Below, piece by piece: positions 35,813 to 44,560 of a stretch of 64,000 nt of DNA (its first letter is position 1; the number at the start of each line of letters is the position of its first letter). The notes under the pieces were generated by a model. The model was not told the DNA's origin. It saw only the letters and a program-made list of their open reading frames with translations, and did no database searches. The stretch lies in NCBI RefSeq assembly GCF_003985125.1, contig NZ_ML133566.1:124001-188000 (forward strand), written 5' to 3'. The position numbers were made by a program, and so were the translations under genes. Source of the stretch: Rhizobium phaseoli. Its GTDB lineage: Bacteria; Pseudomonadota; Alphaproteobacteria; Rhizobiales; Rhizobiaceae.

Positions 35813-36601
35813 TCAGGATGGGGCCGCAGACCGGGCGGTGCGTTTGTGCACCACAGCGAGCAGGCCTCCGAGAAAGATCGTCCCGACGATAAACAGAAAT
35901 GCTGCGGCCACGATGGCCGGGCTGATGTTTTCGCGAATCGACGAGAACATCTGGCGCGCAAGCGTCAACTGGTTTGGTCCAGCGACAAACAGCGTCAGCA
36001 CGACTTCATCCAGCGATGTCGCAAAGGCAAGCACCGCGCCTGAGAGTACGCCGGGCATGGCGAGCGGCAGCGTCACTTTCCAGAAGACTTTTGCCGGAGA
36101 AGCCCCGAGGCTCGCGGCCGCACGCTCGGTCCGATAGTCGATGCCCTCGAGCGAGGCGGTGATGCTGACCAGCACAAAGGGCACGGCGACAACCGTATGC
36201 GCCACGATGACGGCCGCAAAAGTGTTGGGAAATCCGAGGCCGGCAAACAGGATCTGCAGCCCGACGCCGAGCACTACGGCGGGAACGACCATCGGCAGGA
36301 GGAATATCGTCCTCAGCGCCGCGGCAAAAACAACGCGCCGGCGCAGCGCCAGTGCGGCCAGAATGCCGAGCAGGGTTGAAAGCACGGTGGTCCCCGCCCC
36401 GATCAGCAAGCTGTTGACGATGGACCGTCGCCAGGCGTCCTCGGTAGCCAGTTCCGCAAACCAGCGAGTCGAAAAAGACGGAATGGGGTAGGCCAGGAAA
36501 CTGCTGGAGGTAAATGCGATCGGAAGGATCGCCAAAAGCGGAGCCAGCAGAAAAATGACCGTTGCCGCGCCGAACAGAAATTTTAGCAACCGAATTGTCA
36601 T
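35813..36601 (-). CDS. ABC transporter permease, PotC-like
   Basis: The protein has 262 residues with about six membrane helices and the permease EAA loop AAASLGASPAKVFWKVTLPL (about 158-177). It belongs to the polyamine/2-aminoethylphosphonate-type importer group. It is the last gene of a four-gene operon (binding protein, ATPase, permease, permease); the upstream permease ends 2 bp before its start. Convergent with ftsK. Confidence 0.9.
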   Translation of the reverse strand: MTIRLLKFLFGAATVIFLLAPLLAILPIAFTSSSFLAYPIPSFSTRWFAELATEDAWRRSIVNSLLIGAGTTVLSTLLGILAALALRRRVVFAAALRTIFLLPMVVPAVVLGVGLQILFAGLGFPNTFAAVIVAHTVVAVPFVLVSITASLEGIDYRTERAAASLGASPAKVFWKVTLPLAMPGVLSGAVLAFATSLDEVVLTLFVAGPNQLTLARQMFSSIRENISPAIVAAAFLFIVGTIFLGGLLAVVHKRTARSAAPS

Positions 36602-36602
36602 G

Positions 36603-37772
36603 TCATGCCCCCGTCGTCTTCATGGAAAGCCGGCCGTAAATGCCGTAGAGCACGATTGTCACGGCGAGCAGCACCATGCCGAGCGCACCGGCCATGCCCC
36701 AATTGGCGGAGCCCGTGGCGTAGAAGGCGATCACCGAACTGACCATCTGGTCTTTCGGCCCGCCGATGAGCGCCGGCGTGATGTAGTAACCGAGCGCTGC
36801 CATGAACACGAGCAGTCCGCCCGAGGCGATGCCGCGGAGCGCCAGCGGCAACAGGATATGCAGAAAGGCCCGGATCGGCCGCGCGCCGAGAGAGGCTGCC
36901 GCCGGCATGAGATTTCGCGGGATCGCGATGAGGACGCTGTAGATCGGCAGAACCATGAAGGGCAGCAACACATGCGTCATGGCGATGACGACACCCGTCC
37001 GGTTGAAAAGAAGCGGCAGGGGACCGCTGAGGAGACCGAGCGACACGAGAAGGGAGTTGATGAGCCCCTTGTCCTGAAGGAGGACGTACCAGGCCGCGGT
37101 GCGCACCAGCAGCGATGTCCACAATGGCAGGAGCACCGCGGCAAGGAGGAGCTGCCGCCGCCAGCCGCTCGCGGCGGCGGCCAGCATCGCGTAAGGCAGG
37201 CCGATGAGACAGGTCGCCAGGGTCACGACGGCGGCCACCGCGAATGTTCTCAGAAGAATCGCCTGATTGGCCGACTCTCCGGCCGGCATCGCCACGATCG
37301 TGCCCGACGCGTCATGCTGAAGATCGACTGCGGCAAGCAGGTTGCGATCGGTGTAGGGCTCGGTGGCTTCGGCGATCGCCCGCCAGAAGGCAGCGTCGTT
37401 CCACCGGGTGTCCACCTCTCGAAGGTCTATCGGCCCGGTGCTATCTCTCACGGCTGCGACGGTCTTTCGCATCAATGTGCGGAAACCCGGCTGGGCGCTG
37501 TTCAGCCGTCGCACCACCTCTCCCAGATTCTGGTCGTCGTCGAGCGATTTCAGGTCGTCGACAAGGGCTGTTCGCATTTCGTCGGAGGGTTCGGAGGTCA
37601 GGTTCCAGGCCGAGACCGCAGCTGTCGTCCGCGGCAGGTTTTTGCTGACGACCGGATCGGACACCGCCTGTTGCAGCACGGTCAGAAGCGGCCAGATGAA
37701 GAAGACGCCCAGGAACAGGGTCAGGGGAAGGACGAGGGCAAAGGTGCCGGTATGTCGACGGAAAGCATTCAT
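36603..37772 (-). CDS. ABC transporter permease, PotB-like, with periplasmic insert
   Basis: The protein has 389 residues, about 100 longer than a typical PotB. After the first helix (TFALVLPLTLFLGVFFIWPL) comes a hydrophilic segment of about 130 residues (about 35-165), then the usual permease part with the EAA loop AAASLGARPIRAFLHILLPL near 285. The start overlaps the ATPase stop by 4 bp. The insert is presumably periplasmic and may touch the binding protein. Confidence 0.88.
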   Translation of the reverse strand: MNAFRRHTGTFALVLPLTLFLGVFFIWPLLTVLQQAVSDPVVSKNLPRTTAAVSAWNLTSEPSDEMRTALVDDLKSLDDDQNLGEVVRRLNSAQPGFRTLMRKTVAAVRDSTGPIDLREVDTRWNDAAFWRAIAEATEPYTDRNLLAAVDLQHDASGTIVAMPAGESANQAILLRTFAVAAVVTLATCLIGLPYAMLAAAASGWRRQLLLAAVLLPLWTSLLVRTAAWYVLLQDKGLINSLLVSLGLLSGPLPLLFNRTGVVIAMTHVLLPFMVLPIYSVLIAIPRNLMPAAASLGARPIRAFLHILLPLALRGIASGGLLVFMAALGYYITPALIGGPKDQMVSSVIAFYATGSANWGMAGALGMVLLAVTIVLYGIYGRLSMKTTGA

Positions 37773-38842
37773 GCCGCGATCACCCAGCAGTCATCCGGCG
37801 TGAAGTGCGCCACCACATCGGCTCCGACCGGCCACTCCGCCGATCGCATGTCGGTCCGGACCACGAAGCGGAAGGCATCCTCATCGAGCTGAACCCGCAA
37901 ATGGTCGCCCTGATAGACGCTATCGAGTATTTTTGCCGGCAGGGCGTTCGCCGCCGCGCCGATGCCGCGAGCCGCCAAGGAAATGCGCTCGGGGCGAACC
38001 GAGATATGGACACGGCTGCCGACGGCGAGGGAATTACTGCCAGGCACGATCACATGCCGTCCGTCGGCGATCTCGACCGAAGTGCCGGCCGTGCCCGTCA
38101 TCTTGACCGTTCCTTCTATCAGATTGGTTTCGCCGATGAATTCGGCGACGACGCGTGTCTGCGGGCGGTCGTAGATTTCACGCGGCGAACCGATCTGCTC
38201 GATATTGCCATGGTTGAAGACCGCAATCCGGTCCGACATGGTCAGCGCCTCGGATTGATCATGGGTCACGAACACCACGGTCAGCTCCAGGCGCTTGTGA
38301 AGGGCGCGGATGTCGAGTTGCATCTGTTCGCGCAATTGTTTGTCGAGTGCCCCGAGCGGCTCGTCCATCAGCACCACCGTCGGCTCGAACACCAGGGAGC
38401 GGGCAAGCGCCACGCGCTGCTGCTGACCGCCCGAAAGCTGGGCGGGCTTGCGGCCGCTCATGGCCGATAGCTGCACCATCTCAAGGGCGCGTTTCACACG
38501 CTCTTCGATCTCGCTGCGACCGACACCGCGCATCCTGAGAGGAAAGGCGATGTTGTCGGCGATCGACATATGCGGAAAGAGCGCATAGTTCTGGAAGACG
38601 ACACCCATTTCGCGCCGATGCGGAGGCAGATGGTCGATGCGGCGGCCGTCGAGAAAAATGCCGCCGGCGGTCGGGTTTTCGAAACCGGCCAGCATCATCA
38701 GCAAAGTCGTCTTGCCTGAACCCGAAGGTCCCAGAAGGCTGACGAATTCGCCCCTCTCGATGTCGAGCGACAGGTCTTTGACGACCTGATGCAGGCCAAA
38801 GGATTTGGAGATTCTTTCAAAGCGTATGCGCGGCGCAGCCAT
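37769..38842 (-). CDS. ABC transporter ATP-binding protein, PotA-like
   Basis: The protein has 357 residues: Walker A GPSGSGKTT (about 38-46), Q-loop, signature [15 protein letters not shown] near 135, Walker B VVLMDEPLGALD near 159, and a C-terminal TOBE domain (SVRPERISLAARGI) used for regulation in polyamine-type systems. It powers the permeases encoded downstream. Confidence 0.93.
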   Translation of the reverse strand: MAAPRIRFERISKSFGLHQVVKDLSLDIERGEFVSLLGPSGSGKTTLLMMLAGFENPTAGGIFLDGRRIDHLPPHRREMGVVFQNYALFPHMSIADNIAFPLRMRGVGRSEIEERVKRALEMVQLSAMSGRKPAQLSGGQQQRVALARSLVFEPTVVLMDEPLGALDKQLREQMQLDIRALHKRLELTVVFVTHDQSEALTMSDRIAVFNHGNIEQIGSPREIYDRPQTRVVAEFIGETNLIEGTVKMTGTAGTSVEIADGRHVIVPGSNSLAVGSRVHISVRPERISLAARGIGAAANALPAKILDSVYQGDHLRVQLDEDAFRFVVRTDMRSAEWPVGADVVAHFTPDDCWVIAA

Positions 38843-38954
38843 GGTGGCCCTCCGTTCGGATAGTCGGCTCTTGGGCAGACGAAGTGACGAAGATGTGCGG
38901 AAGCCCCCACGGGTCGATCGGCAGAAGCGATCCGCGGGGGCGATATTCCGTCCG

Positions 38955-40004
38955 TTATTGTGCCAGCCAGGCGTCGAACCTTTTGGTCAGCGCTTCCGAA
39001 TTGTCGATCCAGAAGTCCGTATCAAGGCTGACTGCTTCCTGCATGTTGGCCTGGGTGGTGGGCAAGTCGGCCAGCTGGTCCGGCGGCAAGCTCTTGCCGG
39101 CTTCCTTGTTCGGGAGGCCGTAGGCGATATATTGCGGCAGTTTTGCCTGGTTTTCCGCTTTGCTGGCGAAGGCGATGAAGTCAAAGGCCGCATCCTTGTT
39201 TTCAGCGCCCTTCAGAACGACCCAACTGTCGACGGCATAGATGCTGCCCGGCCAGACAACTTTGAACTGGCGGCCTTCCGACCGGTTGATGCCGGTGATG
39301 CGGCCATTATAGGCACTGGTCATGGCCACTTCGCCGGAAGCCAGCAGTTGCAGCGGCTGCGCGCCCGAGGTCCACCAGACAAGGTTCGGTTTCAACGCAT
39401 CAAGCTTGGCGAAGGCGCGGTCGATGCCTTCCGGCGTCGCCAGGACGTCATAAACTTTGTCTGCCGGCACGCCGTCGGCCATCAGCGCGAATTCGAGCGT
39501 ATATTTCGGTCCTTTGCGCAGGGCGCGCTTGCCGGGGAATTTCTTCACGTCCCAAAAATCGGCCCAGGACTTGGGGCCATCGGCAATCTTGGCACCATCA
39601 TAGGCGATGGCGGTCGACCAGACGATGGCGCCGACGCCGCAATCGCTTACCGCGGAAGGCAGAAACGCATCCTTGCCGCCAAGCTTGCTCCAGTCCACCT
39701 TCTCAAAAAGCCCGTCGGCGCAGCCGAGCGAGAGCTCGTCGGCTTCGACCTCGACGGCATCCCAGGAGGGATTCCCCGCCTTGACCTTTGCCTGAAGGAC
39801 GCCGATGCCGCCGTCCCAGCCTTCGTCGAGCAGAGGCTTGCCGGCAACCTTGGAGAATGGCTTGAAATAGATCTCCCGTTGCGCATCCTGAAAATTCCCG
39901 CCCCAGGACGCTATGGTGAGATCCCGGGCCGCGCCCGGCACCGTGGTGAGCGTCAGCGATAGCAGGCTGAGAGCCGTCATCGTCGAAGTGTTCTTGAATT
40001 TCAT
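38955..40004 (-). CDS. ABC transporter substrate-binding protein, polyamine type
   Basis: The protein has 349 residues from ATG at 40004 (AGGGGAA 8 bp upstream). Signal peptide MTALSLLSLTLTTVPGAARD, then the mature part LTIASWGGNFQDAQREIYFK of the extracellular solute-binding family 1/PotD-like group. The ligand is unclear; putrescine, spermidine or a related amine is plausible. First gene of the operon, divergent from a LysR-type regulator. Confidence 0.87.
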   Translation of the reverse strand: MKFKNTSTMTALSLLSLTLTTVPGAARDLTIASWGGNFQDAQREIYFKPFSKVAGKPLLDEGWDGGIGVLQAKVKAGNPSWDAVEVEADELSLGCADGLFEKVDWSKLGGKDAFLPSAVSDCGVGAIVWSTAIAYDGAKIADGPKSWADFWDVKKFPGKRALRKGPKYTLEFALMADGVPADKVYDVLATPEGIDRAFAKLDALKPNLVWWTSGAQPLQLLASGEVAMTSAYNGRITGINRSEGRQFKVVWPGSIYAVDSWVVLKGAENKDAAFDFIAFASKAENQAKLPQYIAYGLPNKEAGKSLPPDQLADLPTTQANMQEAVSLDTDFWIDNSEALTKRFDAWLAQ

Positions 40005-40338
40005 TCGCGTTCCCCTGTTTGTTGAGCGTCCGTCTGACGCCGGTGACATCCACGATCCTTGGGATCGTTGGCAATCGCGGCCGCTCGCAAGGGATGGGCA
40101 AAGCCGGCGTTTGCAGCGGACCTTGCCGTTTGGTGTCATCTCCAAGAGGCGGAGCGGCGTGTTGCGGGCAATGCTGGCGGATGTCCGGTAGGGCGGGAAG
40201 GCGCTTTTTGTTGACCGCGGTGGGCACATGGATGCACCGCTCCCGACCAGTCTTTCCAGGCAACTGGCCGCACCGCCCCGCAAATTTGATGGTTTCGCTT
40301 GCGAAAGGCGAAAAACGCGATTGTCAGCCGGTAAGCGA

Positions 40339-40369
40339 GTGGTGCATCTTATGCACCACCGTGCACCAC
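40339..40369. promoter_or_regulatory. Palindromic operator between importer and LysR gene
   Basis: GTGGTGCAT (40339-40347) and ATGCACCAC (40351-40359) form a perfect 9-bp inverted repeat around CTT, and a further half site GTGCACCAC follows at 40361-40369. The position in the 424-bp divergent gap (40005-40429) fits a LysR-type binding site. The rest of this gap shows no gene. Confidence 0.6.
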
Positions 40370-40429
40370 TCTTCGTTACGCCGAAATCGCCAATTCCATG
40401 GCATATGAAGGGAATACGGCATTCCGATC

Positions 40430-41441
40430 TTGGTTCGGCGGAACCAATTTCCGTTCTGGGAGACAGGATTGCGCAGAGGGAAATCATCGCCAGATGAACA
40501 GGAAGGCGTTCCGAAACGCGGACGTTTACCGCCGCTTTCCATGGTGCGCGCCTTCGAGGCGGTCAGCCGCCTGGGCTCGATGCGCAGAGCTGCGGACGAT
40601 CTCAATCTCAGTCACACTGTCATATCCCGCCACGTCCGCAATCTTGAAGCCTGGTTTGGCACGCGGCTTGTCGATGCCGGACCGCGCGGCATCAGGCTGA
40701 CGGCGGAAGGCAGGGTTTTTGCCGAAACGGTGGGGGCGGCTTTCGACCTCATTGCCAAATCCACGGCGGAACTGCGTCCGGCAGTCAACCGCACGGTCTT
40801 GCGCATCTGGTGTGTACCCGGTCTCGCAACACGGTGGCTGACCCCGCGTTTCAATCAGCTCCAGCTCGCCTTGCCCGGCATCGATTTCGTGATGCGCGCG
40901 ACCGATCTCGAACCGGATTTCACCCGCTATGAGGCCGATGTCGACATCCGCTATTCCGAGGAGCCGAGGGGAAATGTCCGCTGGATCCTGTTGGAAAGGC
41001 CGCGCATGTTCCCGGTTACCAGTCCCGAATGGATCAGCAGAAACGCTCCGATACGGACCCTCGATGATCTGGTGCGCCAGCCGCTGATCCATGAGGAAAG
41101 CCGCGATCAGTGGCGGCAATGGTTTCGCAAGGCTGGCTTCGAGCACGAGGTGACCTTGAACGGCCCGCGGCTGTGGTCGGCCAACCTGACGGTCGACGCG
41201 GCGGTGGCCGGCCAAGGCATAGCACTGGCCACCCGCCTGATCGCCGCGGATGATTTACGCGCCGGCCGGCTCGTCGAACTGCTGGAAAACCGACGTCCGG
41301 CTCGGCGGCTATTATTTCGTCGGGCCGCGTGAGCGCTGGAATGAGGTGACATCGGCGCGTTTCCGAGCATGGCTGCAGCAGTCGATCGCTGAAACCACCG
41401 GAGGTCACGCCTCTCATGAAAGCGGTAATCCGAGTCGCTAA
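40430..41441 (+). pseudogene. LysR-type (GcvA-like) regulator, frameshifted near the 3' end
   Basis: The first frame gives 300 residues (40430-41332, TTG start uncertain). The helix-turn-helix SMRRAADDLNLSHTVISRHV and the effector domain (VDIRYSEEPRGNVRWILLER) are normal. The end RRPARRLLFRRAA is unlike the family. In the +1 frame the expected C-terminus LGGYYFVGPRERW continues through WLQQSIAETTGG to 41441. Removing one A from the run 41286-41289 joins the two frames as VELLETDVRLGGYYFVG. It may be a disabled gene, a strain mutation or a sequence error. It probably controls the divergent importer. Confidence 0.85.
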
Positions 41442-41456
41442 GCGTACGCTCCGATC

Positions 41457-41960
41457 TCACCTCCTCAAGCTTGCCAATCGCAGCGTCTCGCTGACGAACG
41501 CGGTCTTGCCGCCGGTGTAGAAATCCCAATCGCCGACTGCTTCCGCCGCCAGCCGGCGTTTCAGCTCGGCGTAGGCTGTGGCCCTTTCCGGGTGATCCCG
41601 GAGATAGTCGCGAAACAGCAGCCGCTCCCGATGGGCGCGGTTAGCGGGACCGCAGAGATAGAGCTTGAATCCGTAACCGTCGTGATCTCGGGTGAAGGCC
41701 CAGCGTTTCTCTCCCCGATCGCCGTGGAAGACGAAATTGGCAGCGCTGACTGCGTCGATCGCCATCGGCAGGACGTCGTCGGAGATCGCGACGACATCGA
41801 GGTCGATCTTCGGCTTGGCGGCGAGGCCGGGCACCGACGTGCTGCCGATATGGTCGATGGAAAGCACGAAGCTGCCGAGCAAGGCAGCGACCTCTGTGCT
41901 GATGTCGGCAAAGAGCCGCGGCCAGGAGGGATCGTAGTCGACCACGTTGATGGCGCGCAT
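41457..41960 (-). CDS. GrpB family protein (UPF0157)
   Basis: The protein has 167 residues with the family hallmark DHIGSTSVPGLAAKPKIDLD (about residues 36-55), a nucleotidyltransferase-like motif, and HRERLLFRDYLRDHPERATA. It is an uncharacterised, probably nucleotide-binding protein; substrate unknown. It starts 19 bp after phnN and may be carried on the phn transcript. Confidence 0.85.
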   Translation of the reverse strand: MRAINVVDYDPSWPRLFADISTEVAALLGSFVLSIDHIGSTSVPGLAAKPKIDLDVVAISDDVLPMAIDAVSAANFVFHGDRGEKRWAFTRDHDGYGFKLYLCGPANRAHRERLLFRDYLRDHPERATAYAELKRRLAAEAVGDWDFYTGGKTAFVSETLRLASLRR

Positions 41961-41979
41961 ATCATCCCCTCGAGCCCGG

Positions 41980-42576
41980 TCAGTGCACCTTGGCCAGCAG
42001 CCCGTCGAGGATCGCGATCATCTTCTGCTCTGCCTCTTCGATGGAGCCGCTATTGTCGAGATCCGTAACATCGTAGTCGCCGCGCACCGTCAGCGGCCCG
42101 CGGGCGAGTCTGGCCATGATATCCTCATGTGTCTCGCGCCCGCGCGCCTCCAGCCGGCCGGCGAGCACTTCGGCGCTGGCGGTGACATTGATGACCTTCA
42201 GCCGCGGGAAGGCGGCCTGGAAGCGATGCAGGGCCGAGCGCGAACCATTGGCGACGACGATATGGCCCCTCGACAGCGCCACCGAGACTTCGGCCGGAAT
42301 GCCGTATTTCAGGCCGTGCGCTTCCCACCAGACGGCGAAGGAGCCCGACTGCTCCATGGCCGCAAAGCCTTCTAGGGAGACGGAAAGATGATCCTCGCCG
42401 CCGGCGCCGCGGTGGCGGGTAATGACGCGGCGGGTGAAATGAACGTCGGCGCGGCCGGCGAAATGCCGGGCGGCAAGGTTCATCAGCGTGTCCTTGCCGG
42501 CGCCGCTCGGCCCGACGACGACGACCATGATGCCGCGCTCGGCGCCGGCTCCTGGATGGGGTTCGTGCGGCGTCAT
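41980..42576 (-). CDS. phnN: Ribose 1,5-bisphosphokinase
   Basis: PhnN phosphorylates ribose 1,5-bisphosphate to PRPP, the last step of ribose recycling in the C-P lyase pathway. The protein has 198 residues with P-loop VVGPSGAGKD (about 20-29) and the guanylate-kinase-like fold, including RVITRHRGAGGEDHLSVSLE. The start overlaps the phnM stop by 4 bp. It is the last phn gene of the cluster. Confidence 0.93.
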   Translation of the reverse strand: MTPHEPHPGAGAERGIMVVVVGPSGAGKDTLMNLAARHFAGRADVHFTRRVITRHRGAGGEDHLSVSLEGFAAMEQSGSFAVWWEAHGLKYGIPAEVSVALSRGHIVVANGSRSALHRFQAAFPRLKVINVTASAEVLAGRLEARGRETHEDIMARLARGPLTVRGDYDVTDLDNSGSIEEAEQKMIAILDGLLAKVH

Positions 42577-43712
42577 GCGACACGGCGTCCCTGGCGCCAG
42601 ACGGAGCGTGTCACCGGCACGCCGTGCGAACGGTGAACGCGGACGAGGTCGGCGCGCAGCCCCGGCGCGATCCGGCCGCGATCGTCGAGGCTGACGGTGC
42701 GGGCGGGCGTCGACGTCACCATGGCGATCGCCTTCGGCAGCGTGATGCTCTCGACCTCGTCGGCGAGGATGAAGGGCGCGTGCAGCAGGCTGAGCGGCAC
42801 GTAATCGGAGGACAACACGTCGAGCACGCCCATTTCGGCGAGGTCGCGGGCGGCGATGTTGCCCGAGTGGGATTTACCGCGCACGATGTTGGGCGCGCCC
42901 ATCAGCACGCTCATGCCGTGCTCGTGCGAGGCGCGGGCGGCGTCGAAGCTGGTCGGGAATTCTGCAAGCCGCACGCCGTTGTCGATCGCCTCGTCGACAT
43001 GCGACAGCGTCGCGTCGTCATGGCTTGCGACCGTGATGCCGCGTTCGGCGCAGACCTTGGCGATGGCGTTGCGGTGCGGCGTCGAATTGCGCGCCGATTC
43101 CGCCTGACGCTTGGCGACGAAACGGGCGAAGACCTCGTCGCTCAGGCCCCGCTTCTTCTGGTAGTAGAAAATATATTGATCCATCGTCTGGAACTGACGC
43201 TGGCCGGGCGCATGATCCATCAGCGAGACGAGCCGCACATGCGCATCATTTTCGAAGTCGGCGAAGTGTTCGAGCACATTGTCGGCCGAGACCTCGCAGC
43301 GCAGGTGCAGAAGGTGCTCGGCGCGCAGCCGGCCTTCTTTCTCCGCCGACTGGATGGCGTCGGCCATCTCGCGCATCTCGCCATGTTCGAAGCCGCCGTC
43401 CTCGTCCGCGCCCATGCGCAGGCAGTCGAACACCGTGGTGATGCCCGATGTGACGATCTGGGCGTCATGTGCCTGGACCGCGGCGGTCTTGTTCCAGCGA
43501 ATGCCGGGACGCGGCTGATAATGGCCTTCGAGATGGTCGGTATGCAGCTCGACGAGGCCGGGAATAATGAAGTCGCCTTCGAAATCTTCGCCGGCTACCG
43601 ACTTCCCTTCGGAAATATCGGCGATCTTGCCGTCGCGGATGAGGATCGATCCGGCGAGGACGTCATCCTCGAGAACGATGCGGGCATTGGAAAACACGGT
43701 CTCTTTGCTCAT
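42573..43712 (-). CDS. phnM: Alpha-D-ribose 1-methylphosphonate 5-triphosphate diphosphatase
   Basis: PhnM removes pyrophosphate from the ribosyl-triphosphate phosphonate adduct. The protein has 379 residues from MSKETVFSNARIVLEDDVLA. It is an amidohydrolase with metal ligands in VELHTDHLEGHYQPR (about 57), a further His in SLMDHAPGQRQF and in VASHDDATLSHVDEA, and an Asp in DVLSSDYVPLSLLHA. It overlaps phnN by 4 bp. Confidence 0.94.
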   Translation of the reverse strand: MSKETVFSNARIVLEDDVLAGSILIRDGKIADISEGKSVAGEDFEGDFIIPGLVELHTDHLEGHYQPRPGIRWNKTAAVQAHDAQIVTSGITTVFDCLRMGADEDGGFEHGEMREMADAIQSAEKEGRLRAEHLLHLRCEVSADNVLEHFADFENDAHVRLVSLMDHAPGQRQFQTMDQYIFYYQKKRGLSDEVFARFVAKRQAESARNSTPHRNAIAKVCAERGITVASHDDATLSHVDEAIDNGVRLAEFPTSFDAARASHEHGMSVLMGAPNIVRGKSHSGNIAARDLAEMGVLDVLSSDYVPLSLLHAPFILADEVESITLPKAIAMVTSTPARTVSLDDRGRIAPGLRADLVRVHRSHGVPVTRSVWRQGRRVA

Positions 43713-43725
43713 CTCGTCAGGTCTT

Positions 43726-44421
43726 TCAGCTTTTGGCGCCGGAAAGCGGCAGCCAGGAATGAACTTTGAACGGGGCGCCGCGCGTCTCCTCGACGAAGAC
43801 GGCAAGGCTGGAAATCGACAGCGGCCGGCCGATGAAACCGGCAAAACGCTCGGCCAGAATCGTTTTCATCACCGCGGCGCGTGTCTCGGGCACTTGCCCG
43901 CTCAGCGTCATGTGGAAGCCGAAATCCTCCATGACGTAGGGATAACCCCAGCGCTGCAGATTGGCGCGCTGGCTGTCGCTGAGCTTCTCCGGATTGCGCC
44001 TGCTGATATCGGCTTCCGAAAGGGTCGCGCGAAACGGTTCGAAGGACTTTACCACCTTCGCGGCGAAATCCTGAAGAGGTTGATGAAGAGAACCGGGGAC
44101 GAGCGCAAAAAAACGGCCGAGCTGGCCGAGCACGAGTTCGGGGATCTCGAAGGCCGGCGTGCGCGCGGCAAAATCCTCGGCAAAGGCCATGAGGTCCTTT
44201 TCGGTGACGGAGGCGGCAAGCGCAAAGGGCGCCTTGATCGTGGCATGGAAGCCATAACGGCGTGGATCGGCGGTCAGTTCGAACTGTTCTGCCTGGCCGA
44301 GCTGCTCATAGGCCGGGGCAGGATAGGTCTCGCCCGTAAAGGCGTCGCGGCCGAGCCAGAGCGAGGCCGCGCCGGTCAGGGGATCATCCTTCGGCGGCGA
44401 GAAATAGAGAGCGTAGCGCAA
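43726..44421 (-). CDS. DUF1045 / 2H phosphoesterase-like phosphonate operon protein
   Basis: The protein has 231 residues from TTG at 44421 (AGGA 8 bp upstream). Two HxT motifs, HATIKAP (H59, T61) and HMTLSG (H170, T172), show the 2H phosphoesterase fold that opens cyclic phosphates. It belongs to a family found in C-P lyase operons of rhizobia. With no phnP in the locus, it could hydrolyse the 1,2-cyclic phosphate of 5-phosphoribose, but this is inference. It lies 13 bp upstream of phnM. Confidence 0.85.
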   Translation of the reverse strand: MRYALYFSPPKDDPLTGAASLWLGRDAFTGETYPAPAYEQLGQAEQFELTADPRRYGFHATIKAPFALAASVTEKDLMAFAEDFAARTPAFEIPELVLGQLGRFFALVPGSLHQPLQDFAAKVVKSFEPFRATLSEADISRRNPEKLSDSQRANLQRWGYPYVMEDFGFHMTLSGQVPETRAAVMKTILAERFAGFIGRPLSISSLAVFVEETRGAPFKVHSWLPLSGAKS

Positions 44422-44560
44422 GGCTTTTGTCCTGGGAATCGTCGAGACGGGGGAGCGCAATGTGCAGTGATTTGGCGGTGAACCGCAAGCAGGCTCCCCG
44501 GCTAAAAGATTTCCGTGACAGAATGATGATGGCGGCCGCGTCGCCACGGCGTTGTGATCG

